Counted from the first letter of the stretch, positions 17,993 through 29,330 are shown. The stretch: DNA of 64,000 nucleotides from Pseudoxanthomonas mexicana (GCF_001556105.1 NZ_LSIF01000034.1:112064-176063); one strand, 5' to 3'. Made by a program: numbers and translations. Notes: a model not told the origin generated them from the sequence alone.

Positions 17993-19723
17993 GTGAAACC
18001 GACGCATAGACCTCGGACGGCAAGACTCCGCCTGGCCGGCATGTTCGGGCTGGGGCTGGCGTTGCTGAGCAACGTCGCCCTGGCGCTCGGCCTGGGGGAG
18101 ATCAGGGTCAAATCGCAACCCGGCCAGCCGTTGCTGGCCGAGATTCCAGTCATCTCCAGCGAGCCTGGTGAGCTGGAGCAGCTGCGCGCGCGCCTCGCGT
18201 CGCCGATGACGTTCGAACGCGTCGGCCTGCCGCGCCCGCAGGGACTGGTCAACGAGCTGGATTTCGCCGTCGCCCTGGACGATGCCGGCCGCCCGGTCGT
18301 GCGCGTCACCAGCCGCACGCCGGTCGACGTGCCGGCGGTGAACTTCCTGATCGAGGTGGATTGGGGGCAGGGCCGGCTGGTGCGCGAGTACTCGGCGCTG
18401 GTCAGCGCGCCAGGCACGCTGGCGGCCGCCGGGCAGCCGGTGATTGATGCACCGACGGCCGCGCCGACCGACACCATCAGCCGGCCGGTCGAGCCGGTGG
18501 TCACTACGCCGCCTGAACCGACACCGCAACCTGCACCGGAAGCGCCTGCACGACCCGCGCCTGCACCGGCACCTGCGGTGGCGGCAGCACCGACGCCTCC
18601 CGTTGCACCCGATGGCACGCTGGCACCCGTGCGACGCGGCCAGTCGCTGTCGCAGATCGCCGCGCCGCTGGCCCGCGAACAGGGCTACACGCTGGACCAG
18701 GCGATGGTCGCGCTGCTGCGCGCCAATCCCGAGGCCTTCATCAACGGCAACCTCAACCTGCTGAAGCAGGGCGCGGTGTTGCGCGTGCCGGACGCGGCCG
18801 AAGCGCAGACCATCCTCGAAAGCGAAGCCGCCGCGCTGGTGCGCAGCCAGATCGCCGAGTGGCGCAGCGCACGTGCGCCGATCCCGCAGCCGGCGGCCGT
18901 GGTCGAGCCGGCGGCCACCCCCACGCCAGCCGCGCCGTCGCGCGCACCGGCAGTGGCGGATGCACGGCTGGAAATCGCACCCGCGGCCACGAGCACGTCG
19001 GGTTCTGGAACGCAGTCCGGCGTCAGCGCCGGCGGTGAGGGCGAGATGTTGGCGAACGAACAGTTGCAGCAGTCGAAGGAAGACCTGGCCGCGCGCGAAG
19101 CCGAAGTGCAGGAACTGCGCTCGCAGGTCGCGGACCTGGAGAAGCTGAAGGCGCAGCAGGAGAAGCTGCTGGCCATGAAGGACAGCGACCTCGCTGCCGC
19201 GCAGCAGCGGCTGGCGCAGAGCAATGGCAGCGACGGTGGGGTGCCGGTGTGGGCGTGGGCGGGCTTCGGCCTGCTGTTCGTGGGCGCGCTGGCCTGGGGT
19301 TTCGCCCAGCGCCGCCAACGTGTGTCACCGGCCCCGGTGCCGCGCAATCCGGTATTCGACAAGGCGCCGGTGGACAGTCGTGCCGCGGAGCTCGCCGCGG
19401 CGATGCCGGAACCCGAACCGGTGCGCACGCCGAGTCCCGTACTGGAACCTGCCGTCGTCGTGCCGCCGGTCGCAGCACCCAGGCCCGCGCAGAAGGCCTC
19501 GCCTGCACCGGGACCCACCTGGCACGCGGGCGGCAGCGCCGCTCCGGCGGCTCAGGTCGCATCGCCGCCGGCCCCCGCCGGTCGCGATCGTCTGGAACTG
19601 GCGGTGGCCTACCTCGATCTCGGCGACGTGGCGACCGCCCGCGACCTGTTGAACGAGGTCGCGGCCGGCAACGACCCAGTCGCACGTGAAGAAGCGCTGC
19701 AACTGTTGCGCGATATCGGCTGA
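17993..19723 (+). CDS. fimV: FimV-like LysM/TPR polar hub protein
   Basis: 576 residues from the GTG at 17993 (RBS GGGGAAGGG); the longer open frame starts inside asd. N-terminal signal ending near residue 35 (VALALGLGEIRVKS). The FimV N-terminal domain covers residues 36-135. A Pro/Ala-rich linker follows, then a LysM-type FimV core (PVRRGQSLSQIAAPLAREQG, about residues 205-265). There is a coiled coil at about 350-405 (NEQLQQSKEDLAAREAEVQEL), a membrane helix at about 415-440, and the short C-terminal FimV domain (LAVAYLDLGDVATARDLLNEV). In Pseudomonas, FimV organises polar type IV pili; the same role is inferred. Confidence 0.9.
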   Translation: MKPTHRPRTARLRLAGMFGLGLALLSNVALALGLGEIRVKSQPGQPLLAEIPVISSEPGELEQLRARLASPMTFERVGLPRPQGLVNELDFAVALDDAGRPVVRVTSRTPVDVPAVNFLIEVDWGQGRLVREYSALVSAPGTLAAAGQPVIDAPTAAPTDTISRPVEPVVTTPPEPTPQPAPEAPARPAPAPAPAVAAAPTPPVAPDGTLAPVRRGQSLSQIAAPLAREQGYTLDQAMVALLRANPEAFINGNLNLLKQGAVLRVPDAAEAQTILESEAAALVRSQIAEWRSARAPIPQPAAVVEPAATPTPAAPSRAPAVADARLEIAPAATSTSGSGTQSGVSAGGEGEMLANEQLQQSKEDLAAREAEVQELRSQVADLEKLKAQQEKLLAMKDSDLAAAQQRLAQSNGSDGGVPVWAWAGFGLLFVGALAWGFAQRRQRVSPAPVPRNPVFDKAPVDSRAAELAAAMPEPEPVRTPSPVLEPAVVVPPVAAPRPAQKASPAPGPTWHAGGSAAPAAQVASPPAPAGRDRLELAVAYLDLGDVATARDLLNEVAAGNDPVAREEALQLLRDIG

Positions 19724-19741
19724 CAGGCGCGGAGCGATGCA

Positions 19742-20542
19742 GTGACGCGCTACGCGCTGGGCGTCGAGTACGACGGCAGCGAATTCCAGGGCTGGCAACG
19801 ACTGACCAAGTCCGGTACGCGGGACACCACCACCGTGCAGGCGGCGCTGGAGGGCGCGCTGTCGTCGGTCGCCGACGCGCGCATCGACACGATCTGCGCG
19901 GGGCGCACGGATGCCGGCGTGCATGCGGAGTGCCAGGTGGTGCATTTCGACAGCGAGACCATGCGCTCGCCGCGCAACTGGCTGCTCGGCACGACGGCGC
20001 GTCTGCCACCCGCCGTCTGCGTGCGCTGGTGCCAGCCCGTGGCAGAGGATTTCAATGCGCGCTTTTCCGCGCGTGCGCGCCGTTACCGCTACACGTTGGT
20101 GAACCGGAGCGTTCGCCCGGCGTTGCAGCGGCACTACCTCAGCTGGGAGCGGCTGCCGCTGGATGCGGACCGCATGCACCGCGCCGCACAACACCTGTTC
20201 GGCGAGCACGATTTCAACGCCTTCCGCACCGTCCACTGCCAGGCGCCGCATGCGGTCCGCCACCTGCATGCGATCTCGGTGGCGCGGCAGGGCGAGCGCG
20301 TCGTGGTCGAGGTGCAGGCCAATGCGTTCCTGCACCACATGGTCCGCAACATCGTCGGCTCCTTGCTGCTGGTGGGCAGGGGCGAACGGCCGGAGGCATG
20401 GATCGCCGAACTGCTGGCCGGGCGCGATCGCACCGTGGCTGGCCCCACGGCACCGTCCGACGGCCTCGTGTTCGTCAGCCCCCTGTATCCGGCCGAATGG
20501 GGTCTGCCGACGGAAGTGACGCTGCCGGCCTCCGCAGGCTGA
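19742..20542 (+). CDS. truA: tRNA pseudouridine(38-40) synthase
   Basis: 266 residues, GTG start 18 bp after the FimV-like gene. Catalytic Asp57 lies in [11 protein letters not shown], the TruA signature. Later motifs are [12 protein letters not shown] and [14 protein letters not shown]. Isomerises U38-U40 of the tRNA anticodon stem-loop. Co-directional with trpF, spacing 22 bp. Confidence 0.97.
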   Translation: MTRYALGVEYDGSEFQGWQRLTKSGTRDTTTVQAALEGALSSVADARIDTICAGRTDAGVHAECQVVHFDSETMRSPRNWLLGTTARLPPAVCVRWCQPVAEDFNARFSARARRYRYTLVNRSVRPALQRHYLSWERLPLDADRMHRAAQHLFGEHDFNAFRTVHCQAPHAVRHLHAISVARQGERVVVEVQANAFLHHMVRNIVGSLLLVGRGERPEAWIAELLAGRDRTVAGPTAPSDGLVFVSPLYPAEWGLPTEVTLPASAG

Positions 20543-20564
20543 GCGGGCGGGTTACCCTGCGGCC

Positions 20565-21197
20565 ATGCATACGCGCATCAAGTTCTGCGGCCTGACCCGC
20601 GCCGAGGACGTCCGCCTGGCAGTGGAGCTGGGCGTGGATTACGTGGGGTTGGTGTTCGCGCCGCACAGTCCACGCCGGCTTCTGCTGGGGCAGGCACGCA
20701 TGCTGCGCGCGCTGGTGCCCGAGGAGATCGCGGTCGTCGCCCTGGTGATGGACAACACGCGCGGCGATATCGAGCACATCGTCGAATCGCTGCAGCCCGA
20801 CCTGCTGCAGTTCCATGGTGCCGAGGACGATGCGGTCGCCGGCTCGTTCGGCCGGCCGTTCTGGAAGGCGATCGCGATGGGCGGCCAGCAGGACAGCGCG
20901 TTCACCAGTCTCGCGGACTATCCGAGCGCCAGTGGCTTCCTGTTCGATGGCCATGCGGCGGGCGAACAAGGCGGCAGCGGCCAGCGGTTCGACTGGCGGC
21001 AGATGCCGCGTGCGACCGACAAGCCCTTCCTGCTGGCCGGCGGGCTGACGCCGGAGAACGTGGCGCTGGCGGTGCGCACCGCGCGGCCGACCGGCGTGGA
21101 TGTGTCCAGCGGCATCGAAACAGCGCCGGGCGCGAAGGATGGCGACAAGATGCGTCGTTTCGTCGACGCGGTACGCCAGGCCGACGCCCGCGGCTGA
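20565..21197 (+). CDS. trpF: phosphoribosylanthranilate isomerase
   Basis: 210 residues, small TIM barrel. Start motif KFCGLTRAEDV contains the catalytic Cys; then VDYVGLVFAPHSPR, PFLLAGGLTPENV and GVDVSSGIE at the phosphate-binding end. Third step of tryptophan synthesis. It ends one base away from the convergent LysR gene and is separated by it from trpBA. Confidence 0.97.
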   Translation: MHTRIKFCGLTRAEDVRLAVELGVDYVGLVFAPHSPRRLLLGQARMLRALVPEEIAVVALVMDNTRGDIEHIVESLQPDLLQFHGAEDDAVAGSFGRPFWKAIAMGGQQDSAFTSLADYPSASGFLFDGHAAGEQGGSGQRFDWRQMPRATDKPFLLAGGLTPENVALAVRTARPTGVDVSSGIETAPGAKDGDKMRRFVDAVRQADARG

Positions 21198-21198
21198 A

Positions 21199-22083
21199 TC
21201 AGGCCAGCGCTGCGCGTAGCCACGCGGCCAGCGCCGGCGTGCGGGGATCGGGATTGCCGCGCCGGGCGCACAGCGCCCATGCCCCGCCGGTGTCCACGAA
21301 ACCCCAGGGCGCGACCAGGCGGCCGCTGTCCAGGTCGGCCTGCACCAGTTCGTGTGGCGCGATGGCCACGCCCAGGCCGGCGACGGCGGCCTCCAGCAGG
21401 TAGGTCAGGTGATCGAAGCCGGCGCCGAGGCGAAGCTGGTCGGTGTCCACGCCCTGGGCCTCGAACCAGCGCGGCCAGGCCTGCGGTCGGGAGGCGGTAT
21501 GCAGCACGGCTTCGCCTGCAAGCACACCGGGCGGCGCATGCTCCAGCTTCGCGAAACCGGCGTGGCGGGGGCTGACCACGGGGCCGATCCGCTCCGGACC
21601 CAGCGGATAAACGTCCCAACCCGACGGCCAGGGCGCTTCGCCGACCAACAGCGCGGCATCGAGTCCGGTCAGTGCATCGTCGAAGCCGCCTTCCTGTGCC
21701 GACAGATGCACCGTCAATGTGGGCAGGTCGATTGCCAACCGTTCCAGCCGCGGGATCACCCAGCGCGCCAACAGGCTGCCCGGGCAGCCCAGCACGAAAG
21801 CGGCGGGACGCCGGTCGCGCTGCAGCGCCGCCCAGCCGGTCTGTAGCGTCGAAAAGGCATCGCCCGCCAGGTCGCGCAGGCGCTGGCCGTCGGCGGTCAG
21901 CGCCAGGCCGCGCCCGTCGCGGACGAACAGCGGCCGGCCTAGCGCGGCTTCCAGCGTGCGGATATGCCGGCTGACCGCGCCGTGGGTGACATGCAGTTCG
22001 CCAGCGGCGCGGCTGACGCTGCCGAGGCGGGCAGCGGCCTCGAAGGCGCGCAGGGCATTGAGCGGGGGCAGGGGGCGGGACAT
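21199..22083 (-). CDS. LysR-type regulator, TrpI-like
   Basis: 294 residues. N-terminal winged HTH (LNALRAFEAAARLGSVSRAAGELHVTHGAVSRHI), with a LysR substrate domain after residue 90. The sequence closely recalls Pseudomonas TrpI at the HTH and at PGSLLARWVIPRL, LHTASRPQAWP and YLLEAAVAGLGVAIAP. It sits divergent to trpBA as trpI does. Pseudomonas TrpI activates trpBA in response to indoleglycerol phosphate; the same is likely here. An 8-bp-arm dyad between the genes (22104-22123) is the probable operator. A GcvA-type regulator is the alternative reading. Confidence 0.87.
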   Translation of the reverse strand: MSRPLPPLNALRAFEAAARLGSVSRAAGELHVTHGAVSRHIRTLEAALGRPLFVRDGRGLALTADGQRLRDLAGDAFSTLQTGWAALQRDRRPAAFVLGCPGSLLARWVIPRLERLAIDLPTLTVHLSAQEGGFDDALTGLDAALLVGEAPWPSGWDVYPLGPERIGPVVSPRHAGFAKLEHAPPGVLAGEAVLHTASRPQAWPRWFEAQGVDTDQLRLGAGFDHLTYLLEAAVAGLGVAIAPHELVQADLDSGRLVAPWGFVDTGGAWALCARRGNPDPRTPALAAWLRAALA

Positions 22084-22103
22084 GGCGTGAGTTTAAGTCA
22101 CGG

Positions 22104-22123
22104 ATCGGTGATATTTCATCGAT
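22104..22123. promoter_or_regulatory. candidate TrpI-like operator
   Basis: ATCGGTGA-TATT-TCATCGAT, 8-bp arms with one mismatch, AT-rich centre. It abuts the predicted trpB -35 box and is centred near -44 from the expected trpB start, typical of a LysR-family activation site. Confidence 0.5.
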
Positions 22124-22151
22124 TTCACGGGTGGAACCTGTGCGCTAGAGT
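22123..22151 (+). promoter_or_regulatory. candidate trpBA promoter
   Basis: TTTCAC (22123-22128), exact 17-bp spacer, TAGAGT (22146-22151). Both boxes are imperfect, as expected for an activator-dependent promoter; the dyad lies immediately upstream. Confidence 0.5.
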
Positions 22152-22181
22152 GACGGCTCATCCGTTCCTATCCGACCCGCC

Positions 22182-23389
<1,208 letters not shown>

Positions 23390-23393
<4 letters not shown>

Positions 23394-24187
23394 ACCGCTT
23401 CGAATCGAAATTCGCCGAACTGAAAGCCACGGGCCGCAAGGCGCTGGTGCCGTTCATCACCGCCGGCGATCCGTCGCTGGAATCGACCGTGCCGGTGATG
23501 CATGCGCTGGTCGCGGCCGGCGCCGATGTCATCGAACTGGGTGTGCCGTTCTCCGACCCGATGGCGGACGGTCCGGTCATCCAGCGCAGCTCCGAGCGCG
23601 CGCTGGCGCGCGGGGCCGGCCTGCGCTACGTGCTGGAGGCGGTCGAGGTATTTCGCCAGCAGGACGACGGTACGCCGATCGTGCTGATGGGCTATCTGAA
23701 CCCGGTCGAGATCCACGGCGCCGAGCGTTTCGCGCGCGAGGCGGTCGCCGCCGGTGTCGACGGCGTGCTGTTGGTCGACTTGCCGCCGGAAGAGGCCGAA
23801 GAGACGCGCGCGGTGTTCGACCGGGAAGGGCTGGCCCTGATCGCGCTGGCGTCGCCGACGACCTCGCCCGAGCGCCTGCGGATGCTGTGCGACACCGCGC
23901 AGGGCTATCTCTACTACGTCAGCTTCGCCGGCGTCACCGGTGCCTCGGAGCGACTGGACACAGCAGCGGCGGGCGAACGTCTGAAGCTGCTGCGGACCGG
24001 GTCACGCGTGCCGGTGGTGGCCGGTTTCGGCATCAAGGACGCCGACAGCGCCCGCGCGATGGCGACCGATGCCGATGGCGTCGTGGTCGGTAGTGCGCTG
24101 GTGGCCGCATTGGCGGAGGCCGGCAGCGATGCCCCGGTGCGGGCAGCCGCGTTCCTGGCCCCGCTGAGGGCGGCGCTGGACGGCTGA
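23390..24187 (+). CDS. trpA: tryptophan synthase alpha chain
   Basis: 265 residues from the GTG at 23390, overlapping trpB by 4 bp (GTGA). Cleaves indoleglycerol phosphate. Catalytic Glu49 and Asp60 in [18 protein letters not shown]; later GVTGA and the VVAGFGIKD phosphate site. The open frame upstream of the GTG is a trpB shadow. Confidence 0.97.
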
Positions 24188-24274
24188 GCCACCGTACGGC
24201 TGTGCATGGACGACTGAGCTAAACTGCCGCGCTAATCCATGAGGCCCCGCCAGGGGCAGGCAGCAAGACCACGC

Positions 24275-25168
24275 ATGAGCTGGCTCAGCAAACTGATGCC
24301 GTCGGGCATCCGCACCGAAGGCAACGCGGGCAAGAGCAAACGCAGCGTTCCGGAAGGACTGTGGGAAAAGTGCGATCGCTGCGGCGCGGTGCTGTACCGG
24401 CCGGAGCTGGAAGAGAACCTGGAGGTCTGCCCGAAGTGCAGCTTCCACATGCCGATCCGTGCCCGCGCGCGTCTGGCGGCCCTGTTCGACCCGGGCAGCA
24501 CGCGTGAAATCGGCGCCACGCTCGGCCCGACCGACGTGCTGAAGTTCAAGGACCAGAAGAAGTACGCCGACCGCATCAAGGCCGCGCAGAAGAGCACCGG
24601 CGAGCGCGACGCGCTGATCACGCTGCAGGGCACGCTGAAGGGCCGCGACCTGGTCGCCAGTTCCTTCGATTTCGCCTACATGGGCGGCTCGATGGGTTCT
24701 GTGGTCGGCGAACGCTTCTCGCTGGGCGCGGAGAAGGCGCTGGAGATCGGTTCGCCGTTCGTGTGTTTTTCCGCCAGCGGCGGCGCGCGCATGCAGGAAA
24801 GTCTGTTCTCGCTGATGCAGATGGCGAAGACGTCGGCCGCGCTGGGTCGCCTGCGCGAAGCCGGCCTGCCGTACATCTCGGTGATGACGCACCCCACGAC
24901 CGGCGGCGTGTCGGCCAGCTTCGCGATGCTGGGCGACATCAACCTGGCCGAGCCGGAAGCGCTGATCGGCTTCGCCGGCCCGCGCGTGATCGAGCAGACC
25001 GTGCGCGAGACGCTGCCGGAGGGTTTCCAGCGCTCCGAGTTCTTGGTGGCACATGGCGCGATCGACCAGATCTGCGACCGTCGCGAGTTGCGTGACCGCC
25101 TGGCGGACCTGCTGGCGTTGATGATGCGACAGCCCAAGCCCGAGGACAGCGAACTGGTGACCGCATGA
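24275..25168 (+). CDS. accD: acetyl-CoA carboxylase carboxyltransferase subunit beta
   Basis: 297 residues from the ATG at 24275 ([13 protein letters not shown]), the normal family start. The zinc ribbon has Cys33, Cys36, Cys52 and Cys55; the crotonase-fold carboxyltransferase domain follows, with [10 protein letters not shown] and [13 protein letters not shown]. First committed step of fatty acid synthesis together with AccA. The stop overlaps glmM by 4 bp. Confidence 0.97.
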   Translation: MSWLSKLMPSGIRTEGNAGKSKRSVPEGLWEKCDRCGAVLYRPELEENLEVCPKCSFHMPIRARARLAALFDPGSTREIGATLGPTDVLKFKDQKKYADRIKAAQKSTGERDALITLQGTLKGRDLVASSFDFAYMGGSMGSVVGERFSLGAEKALEIGSPFVCFSASGGARMQESLFSLMQMAKTSAALGRLREAGLPYISVMTHPTTGGVSASFAMLGDINLAEPEALIGFAGPRVIEQTVRETLPEGFQRSEFLVAHGAIDQICDRRELRDRLADLLALMMRQPKPEDSELVTA

Positions 25169-26514
25169 GCCGCAAGTATTTCGGTACCGATGGCATCCGG
25201 GGCCGCGTCGGCACCAGCCCGATCTCGGCGGATTTCGTCCTGCGGCTGGGCAATGCCCTGGGTCGCGTGCTGTGCGAGAAGGCCGGTGACACCCGTCCGG
25301 TGGTGGTGATCGGCAAGGACACGCGTATTTCCGGCTACATGTTCGAAGCCGCGCTGGAAGCCGGTCTGGTTGCCGCGGGCGCCGATGTGCAGCTGATGGG
25401 TCCGATGCCGACGCCGGCGGTCGCCTTCCTGACCCGTACGCTGGGTGCCGATGCCGGCATCGTCATCAGCGCCTCGCACAATCCGCACTACGACAATGGC
25501 ATCAAGTTCTTCTCGGCCGAGGGCGAGAAGCTCGACGACGCCACCGAACTGGCGATCGAAGCCGCGCTGGACGCGCCGTTCTTCACCGCGGAATCCGAAA
25601 AGCTCGGCAAGGCGATCCGCACGCGCGACGCGGTCGGCCGCTACATGGAATTCTGCAAGGCCAGCGTGCCGCGCCGCTTCGACCTCAAGGGCATGAAACT
25701 GGTGCTGGATTGCGCACATGGCGCGACGTACCACATCGCGCCGCTGCTGTTCCGCGAACTGGGCGCGGACGTGGTCACCATCGGCGCGGAGCCGAACGGC
25801 ATCAACATCAACGATGGCGTGGGCTCCATGCACATCGACAACCTGGCCGCGAAAGTGCGGGAGACCGGCGCCCACCTGGGCATCGCCTTCGACGGCGACG
25901 GCGACCGGGTGCTGATGGCGGACGGGCAGGGCACGCCGGTGGACGGCGACCAGCTGATCTACCTGCTGGCGCGCGACTGGCAGACCATCGGACGCCTGCG
26001 CGGCCCCGTGGTCGGCACGCTGATGACCAACTACGGCCTGGAACGCGCGCTCGGCCAGCTCGAGATTCCGTTCGTCCGCACCAAGGTCGGCGACCGCTAC
26101 GTGCACCAGGCGCTCGTCGAGGGTAACGCCGTGCTCGGTGGCGAAGCCTCCGGCCACCTGCTGTGCCTGGACCGCACGACGACCGGCGATGCCATCATCG
26201 CGGCGCTGCAGGTGCTGGAGGCGTTGAAGCGCGGCAAGGTGACGCTGCGTGGTGCGCTGGAAGGCCTGACGATGCTGCCGCAGAAGACCATCAACGTGAA
26301 GCTGGCCAACGGCGCGCGTCCGGCCGAGGCGGCCAGCGTGCAGGCCGCACTGGCGCAGGCGCAGGCGGCGGTGTCCGGGCGCGGGCGTGCGTTCCTGCGG
26401 CCGTCCGGCACCGAGCCGGTGGTGCGCGTCACCGTCGAGGCGGACGACGACGCGCTGGTGAAGAACACGCTGGAAACCCTGGCCGAGGCCGTGCGCGCCG
26501 CTGCCGCGGCGTAA
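25165..26514 (+). CDS. glmM: phosphoglucosamine mutase
   Basis: 449 residues, ATGA overlap with accD. Interconverts glucosamine-6-P and glucosamine-1-P for UDP-GlcNAc synthesis. N-terminal [10 protein letters not shown], active-site Ser104 in [12 protein letters not shown], metal loop FDGDGDRV, sugar motif GGEASGH, and C-terminal phosphate loop [11 protein letters not shown]. All family features are complete. Confidence 0.97.
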   Translation: MSRKYFGTDGIRGRVGTSPISADFVLRLGNALGRVLCEKAGDTRPVVVIGKDTRISGYMFEAALEAGLVAAGADVQLMGPMPTPAVAFLTRTLGADAGIVISASHNPHYDNGIKFFSAEGEKLDDATELAIEAALDAPFFTAESEKLGKAIRTRDAVGRYMEFCKASVPRRFDLKGMKLVLDCAHGATYHIAPLLFRELGADVVTIGAEPNGININDGVGSMHIDNLAAKVRETGAHLGIAFDGDGDRVLMADGQGTPVDGDQLIYLLARDWQTIGRLRGPVVGTLMTNYGLERALGQLEIPFVRTKVGDRYVHQALVEGNAVLGGEASGHLLCLDRTTTGDAIIAALQVLEALKRGKVTLRGALEGLTMLPQKTINVKLANGARPAEAASVQAALAQAQAAVSGRGRAFLRPSGTEPVVRVTVEADDDALVKNTLETLAEAVRAAAAA

Positions 26515-26588
26515 GCCGGACCACTGAACTTCCGGCGCGGTGACGGTCCTACGGCCTCCCGCGCCTTTCCCTTGTTAGAGCAGATTGC

Positions 26589-27527
26589 ATGAGTGCCCGA
26601 ATCCCCACGCTGGACATCACCCGTTTCGATACCGACCGCGAGGCCTTCGTCGCCGAACTCGGCGCCGCGTATCGCGAATGGGGTTTCGCCGGCATCCGCA
26701 ACCACGGCATCCCGCAGGCGCGGATCGATGCGGCCTACGACGTGTTCAAGCGCTTCTTCGCACTGCCCGACGACGCCAAGACGCGCTATCACCTACCAGG
26801 CAGCGGCGGCGCCCGTGGCTATACGGCGTTCGGCGTGGAAACCGCGAAAGACTCCAAGCATTTCGACCTGAAGGAGTTCTGGCACATCGGTCGCGAGATC
26901 CCGGACGACTCCAAGTACCGCGACGTGATGCCGCCGAACCTGTGGCCCGACGAAGTCCCCGGCTTCCGCGAGCATGGCTATGGCCTGTATGAGGCGCTGG
27001 ACCAGTTGGGTTCGCGCGTGCTGTCGGCGCTGGCGCTGCACATCGGCCTGCCGGAAACCTACTTCACCGACAAGACCGATTCAGGCAACTCGATCCTGCG
27101 TCCGATCCATTACCCGCCGATCACCGCCGACGACATCCCGAACGTGCGCGCCGGTGCCCATGAAGACATCAACCTGATCACGCTGCTCGTCGGCGCCAGC
27201 GCGGCCGGCCTGGAAGTGCGGTCGAAGCAGGGCGAGTGGGTGCCGTTCACGTCGGACGCCGACACCATCGTGGTCAACATCGGCGACATGCTGCAGCGCC
27301 TGACCAACCATGTATATCCGTCGACCACGCACCGCGTGACCAATCCGCCGGGCGAACAGGCGCGCCAGCCGCGTTATTCGGTGCCGTTCTTCCTGCACCC
27401 GAATCCGGATTTCCTGATCGACGTGCTGCCGTCCACGATCACGCCGGAGAACCCGACACGCTACCCGGAGCCGATCACGGCACAGGGTTACCTGGAAGAG
27501 CGCCTGCGCGAGATCAAGCTGAAATAG
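26589..27527 (+). CDS. 2-oxoglutarate/Fe(II)-dependent oxygenase, isopenicillin-N-synthase-like
   Basis: 312 residues. DIOX_N region (residues 5-110: AYREWGFAGIRNHGI) and 2OG-FeII_Oxy domain. Iron ligands are His191 and Asp193 (GAHEDINLIT) and His248 (STTHRV); the 2-oxoglutarate Arg is in QPRYSVPFF. Members of this family hydroxylate small molecules, and some make ethylene or act on antibiotics; the substrate here is unknown. Stand-alone gene between glmM and a convergent SDR gene. Confidence 0.88.
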   Translation: MSARIPTLDITRFDTDREAFVAELGAAYREWGFAGIRNHGIPQARIDAAYDVFKRFFALPDDAKTRYHLPGSGGARGYTAFGVETAKDSKHFDLKEFWHIGREIPDDSKYRDVMPPNLWPDEVPGFREHGYGLYEALDQLGSRVLSALALHIGLPETYFTDKTDSGNSILRPIHYPPITADDIPNVRAGAHEDINLITLLVGASAAGLEVRSKQGEWVPFTSDADTIVVNIGDMLQRLTNHVYPSTTHRVTNPPGEQARQPRYSVPFFLHPNPDFLIDVLPSTITPENPTRYPEPITAQGYLEERLREIKLK

Positions 27528-27580
27528 GGCGGGCCCAGGCCCGCCGTCGCGCGACACACGACGCCGGGAGTTCCGGCGTC
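27528..27580. terminator. paired hairpins between convergent genes
   Basis: Two strong stems between the oxygenase and the convergent SDR: GGCGGGCC-CA-GGCCCGCC (27528-27545) and GACGCCGG-GAGTT-CCGGCGTC (27560-27580). Neither has a long T tract, but the placement suits bidirectional termination. Confidence 0.55.
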
Positions 27581-27600
27581 ATGCGTTTCAGGGCGTGGTC

Positions 27601-28413
27601 TCAGTCCAGCGGCCGCACTTTGCGCGAGTTGCGCGCCATCATGCCCAGCGCCAGCCGGTGCGGCAGCACCTTCACGATGGCGTGCAGCAGCCGGTAGCGC
27701 CAGCCGGGCACTACCAGTACATCGCCGCGCTCATTGCCGTCGATACCGGCACGCGCCACGTCCGCCGCCTGCAGCCACATCGTCGGCGACACCCGCATGC
27801 GTGACCGCGTCCCGGTGACGTCATGGAACTCGGAATAGGTGAAGCCCGGGCACAGCGCGGTGACGTGCACGCCACGGTCGGCGTTCTCCAGCGCCAGCGC
27901 CTCACTGAACTTCAGCAGGAAGCCCTTGGCCGGTGCGTACAGCGTCTGGCCATCCGCCGCCGGCATCAACGCGGCGAACGACGCCACGTTGAGGATGCGG
28001 CCCTGGCCCGAGGCGCGGATGGAGGGCAGCAGTCGCCACGTCAGTTCGCCGACAGCGGTCACCATGACCTGGAGAAACGCGGCATGGTCGGCCCAGGCGC
28101 TGCTGCGGTAGCGGCCCGGCACGCCATAGCCGGCGTTGTTGACGAGGATCCGGATCTGCAGGCCCCGATGTTCCAGTTCGGCCACCAAGGCCGCGGGTGC
28201 GCCGGGGTCGGCCAGGTCCGCCGCCACGATCTCCACCGGCACCTGCGCCTGCAGTTCTGCCGCCAAGGCCTGCAGGCGGTCGGCACGCCGGGCCGTCAGC
28301 ACCAGCGGGACACCGCGCTTCGCATACTCCCGTGCGATCTGCTCGCCGATACCACTGGAGGCGCCGGTGACCAGGGCATAGCCGGTCGACGGGGCAGGGG
28401 TGGTATCGGGCAT
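27601..28413 (-). CDS. short-chain dehydrogenase/reductase
   Basis: 270 residues from the ATG at 28413; the frame extends upstream but overlaps the tpiA promoter region. Rossmann motif TGASSGIGEQIAREY at residues 16-30, NNAGYG, catalytic Ser in NVASFAAL and YxxxK as YAPAK. DltE/YqjQ-like family; substrate not predictable. The C-terminus is basic (MMARNSRKVRPLD). Divergent from tpiA. Confidence 0.88.
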   Translation of the reverse strand: MPDTTPAPSTGYALVTGASSGIGEQIAREYAKRGVPLVLTARRADRLQALAAELQAQVPVEIVAADLADPGAPAALVAELEHRGLQIRILVNNAGYGVPGRYRSSAWADHAAFLQVMVTAVGELTWRLLPSIRASGQGRILNVASFAALMPAADGQTLYAPAKGFLLKFSEALALENADRGVHVTALCPGFTYSEFHDVTGTRSRMRVSPTMWLQAADVARAGIDGNERGDVLVVPGWRYRLLHAIVKVLPHRLALGMMARNSRKVRPLD

Positions 28414-28484
28414 GGCGGCTCCAGAGCGGGCGAGGGGATGCCGGCACGATAGCGCGGCAGATAGGTGTACCGCCCAACATCGGC

Positions 28485-28490
28485 TAGACT
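28485..28490 (+). promoter_or_regulatory. possible -10 box for tpiA
   Basis: TAGACT at 28485-28490, 33 bp before the tpiA ATG, the same hexamer as used ahead of the lipoprotein gene at 11458. No convincing -35. Confidence 0.35.
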
Positions 28491-28522
28491 GCGCGCCCTC
28501 GAACTGGACAGGAATTGGTCTT

Positions 28523-29281
28523 ATGCGCCGCAAGCTCGTGGCCGGCAACTGGAAGCTTCATGGCACTCGCGGTTTTGCAACGGCGCTGATGGATGAACTG
28601 GTTGCAGGCTTGCCGCTGGACGGGGTGGACCTGCTGATCCTGCCGCCGCTTCCCTATCTGGGCGAGCTGATCGAGCATTACGCCAACCGTGGCGTGGCCT
28701 TCGGCGCACAGGACGTCAGCAGCAACGAGAAGGGCGCCTACACCGGTGAAGTCTGTGCCGCGATGCTGCTGGATGTAGGCGCGCGCTACGGCCTGGTCGG
28801 GCATTCCGAGCGACGGCAGTACCATAACGAAAGCAGCGAACTGGTGGCGAAGAAGTTCGTCGCCGCCAAGAACGCCGGCCTGATCCCGGTGCTGTGCGTG
28901 GGCGAAACCGAGCAGCAGCGCAAGGACGGGCAGACCGAGTTCCGCATCCAGAAGCAGTTGCAGGCGGTGTTCGACCTGGCCGGTCCCCAGGCCTTCGAGA
29001 ATGCCGTGGTCGCGTACGAGCCGGTCTGGGCGATCGGCACCGGCCTGACGGCCACGCCGGCCCAGGCCCAGGCCGTGCACGCGTTCATCCGTGGCGAAGT
29101 GGCCGCACGCGATGCTAGAATCGCCGGCTCGTTGCCCCTCCTGTACGGCGGCAGCGTGAAGCCCGACAACGCCGCGGAACTGTTCTCGCAGCCCGATGTC
29201 GATGGAGGGCTGGTGGGTGGCGCATCACTGGTCGCCCGGGATTTCCTGGCCATCGCGCAGGCGGCGGCCGGTCGGGGATAG
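28523..29281 (+). CDS. tpiA: triosephosphate isomerase
   Basis: 252 residues from the ATG at 28523 (MRRKLVAGNWKLHG). Catalytic residues are present: Asn9 and Lys11, His94 in VGHSERR, Glu166 in AYEPVWAIGTG; phosphate loop LLYGGSVKPDN. Interconverts DHAP and glyceraldehyde-3-phosphate. Followed 60 bp later by secG. Confidence 0.97.
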   Translation: MRRKLVAGNWKLHGTRGFATALMDELVAGLPLDGVDLLILPPLPYLGELIEHYANRGVAFGAQDVSSNEKGAYTGEVCAAMLLDVGARYGLVGHSERRQYHNESSELVAKKFVAAKNAGLIPVLCVGETEQQRKDGQTEFRIQKQLQAVFDLAGPQAFENAVVAYEPVWAIGTGLTATPAQAQAVHAFIRGEVAARDARIAGSLPLLYGGSVKPDNAAELFSQPDVDGGLVGGASLVARDFLAIAQAAAGRG

Positions 29282-29316
29282 CCCCCGGCAAGACCGGCCT
29301 CTTCGGGGTCGGACGA

Positions 29317-29330
29317 CTCAACCGGTTGAG
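29317..29330. repeat. 14-bp perfect palindrome just before secG
   Basis: CTCAACC-GGTTGAG, ending 11 bp before the secG ATG. In mRNA it could pair across the ribosome-binding region; as DNA it could be an operator. Confidence 0.45.

Noticed and set aside
21198..22181. Trp leader peptide/attenuator near trpB
   Set aside because: No short Trp-rich frame or alternative stems between the LysR gene and trpB; control by the LysR protein fits better.
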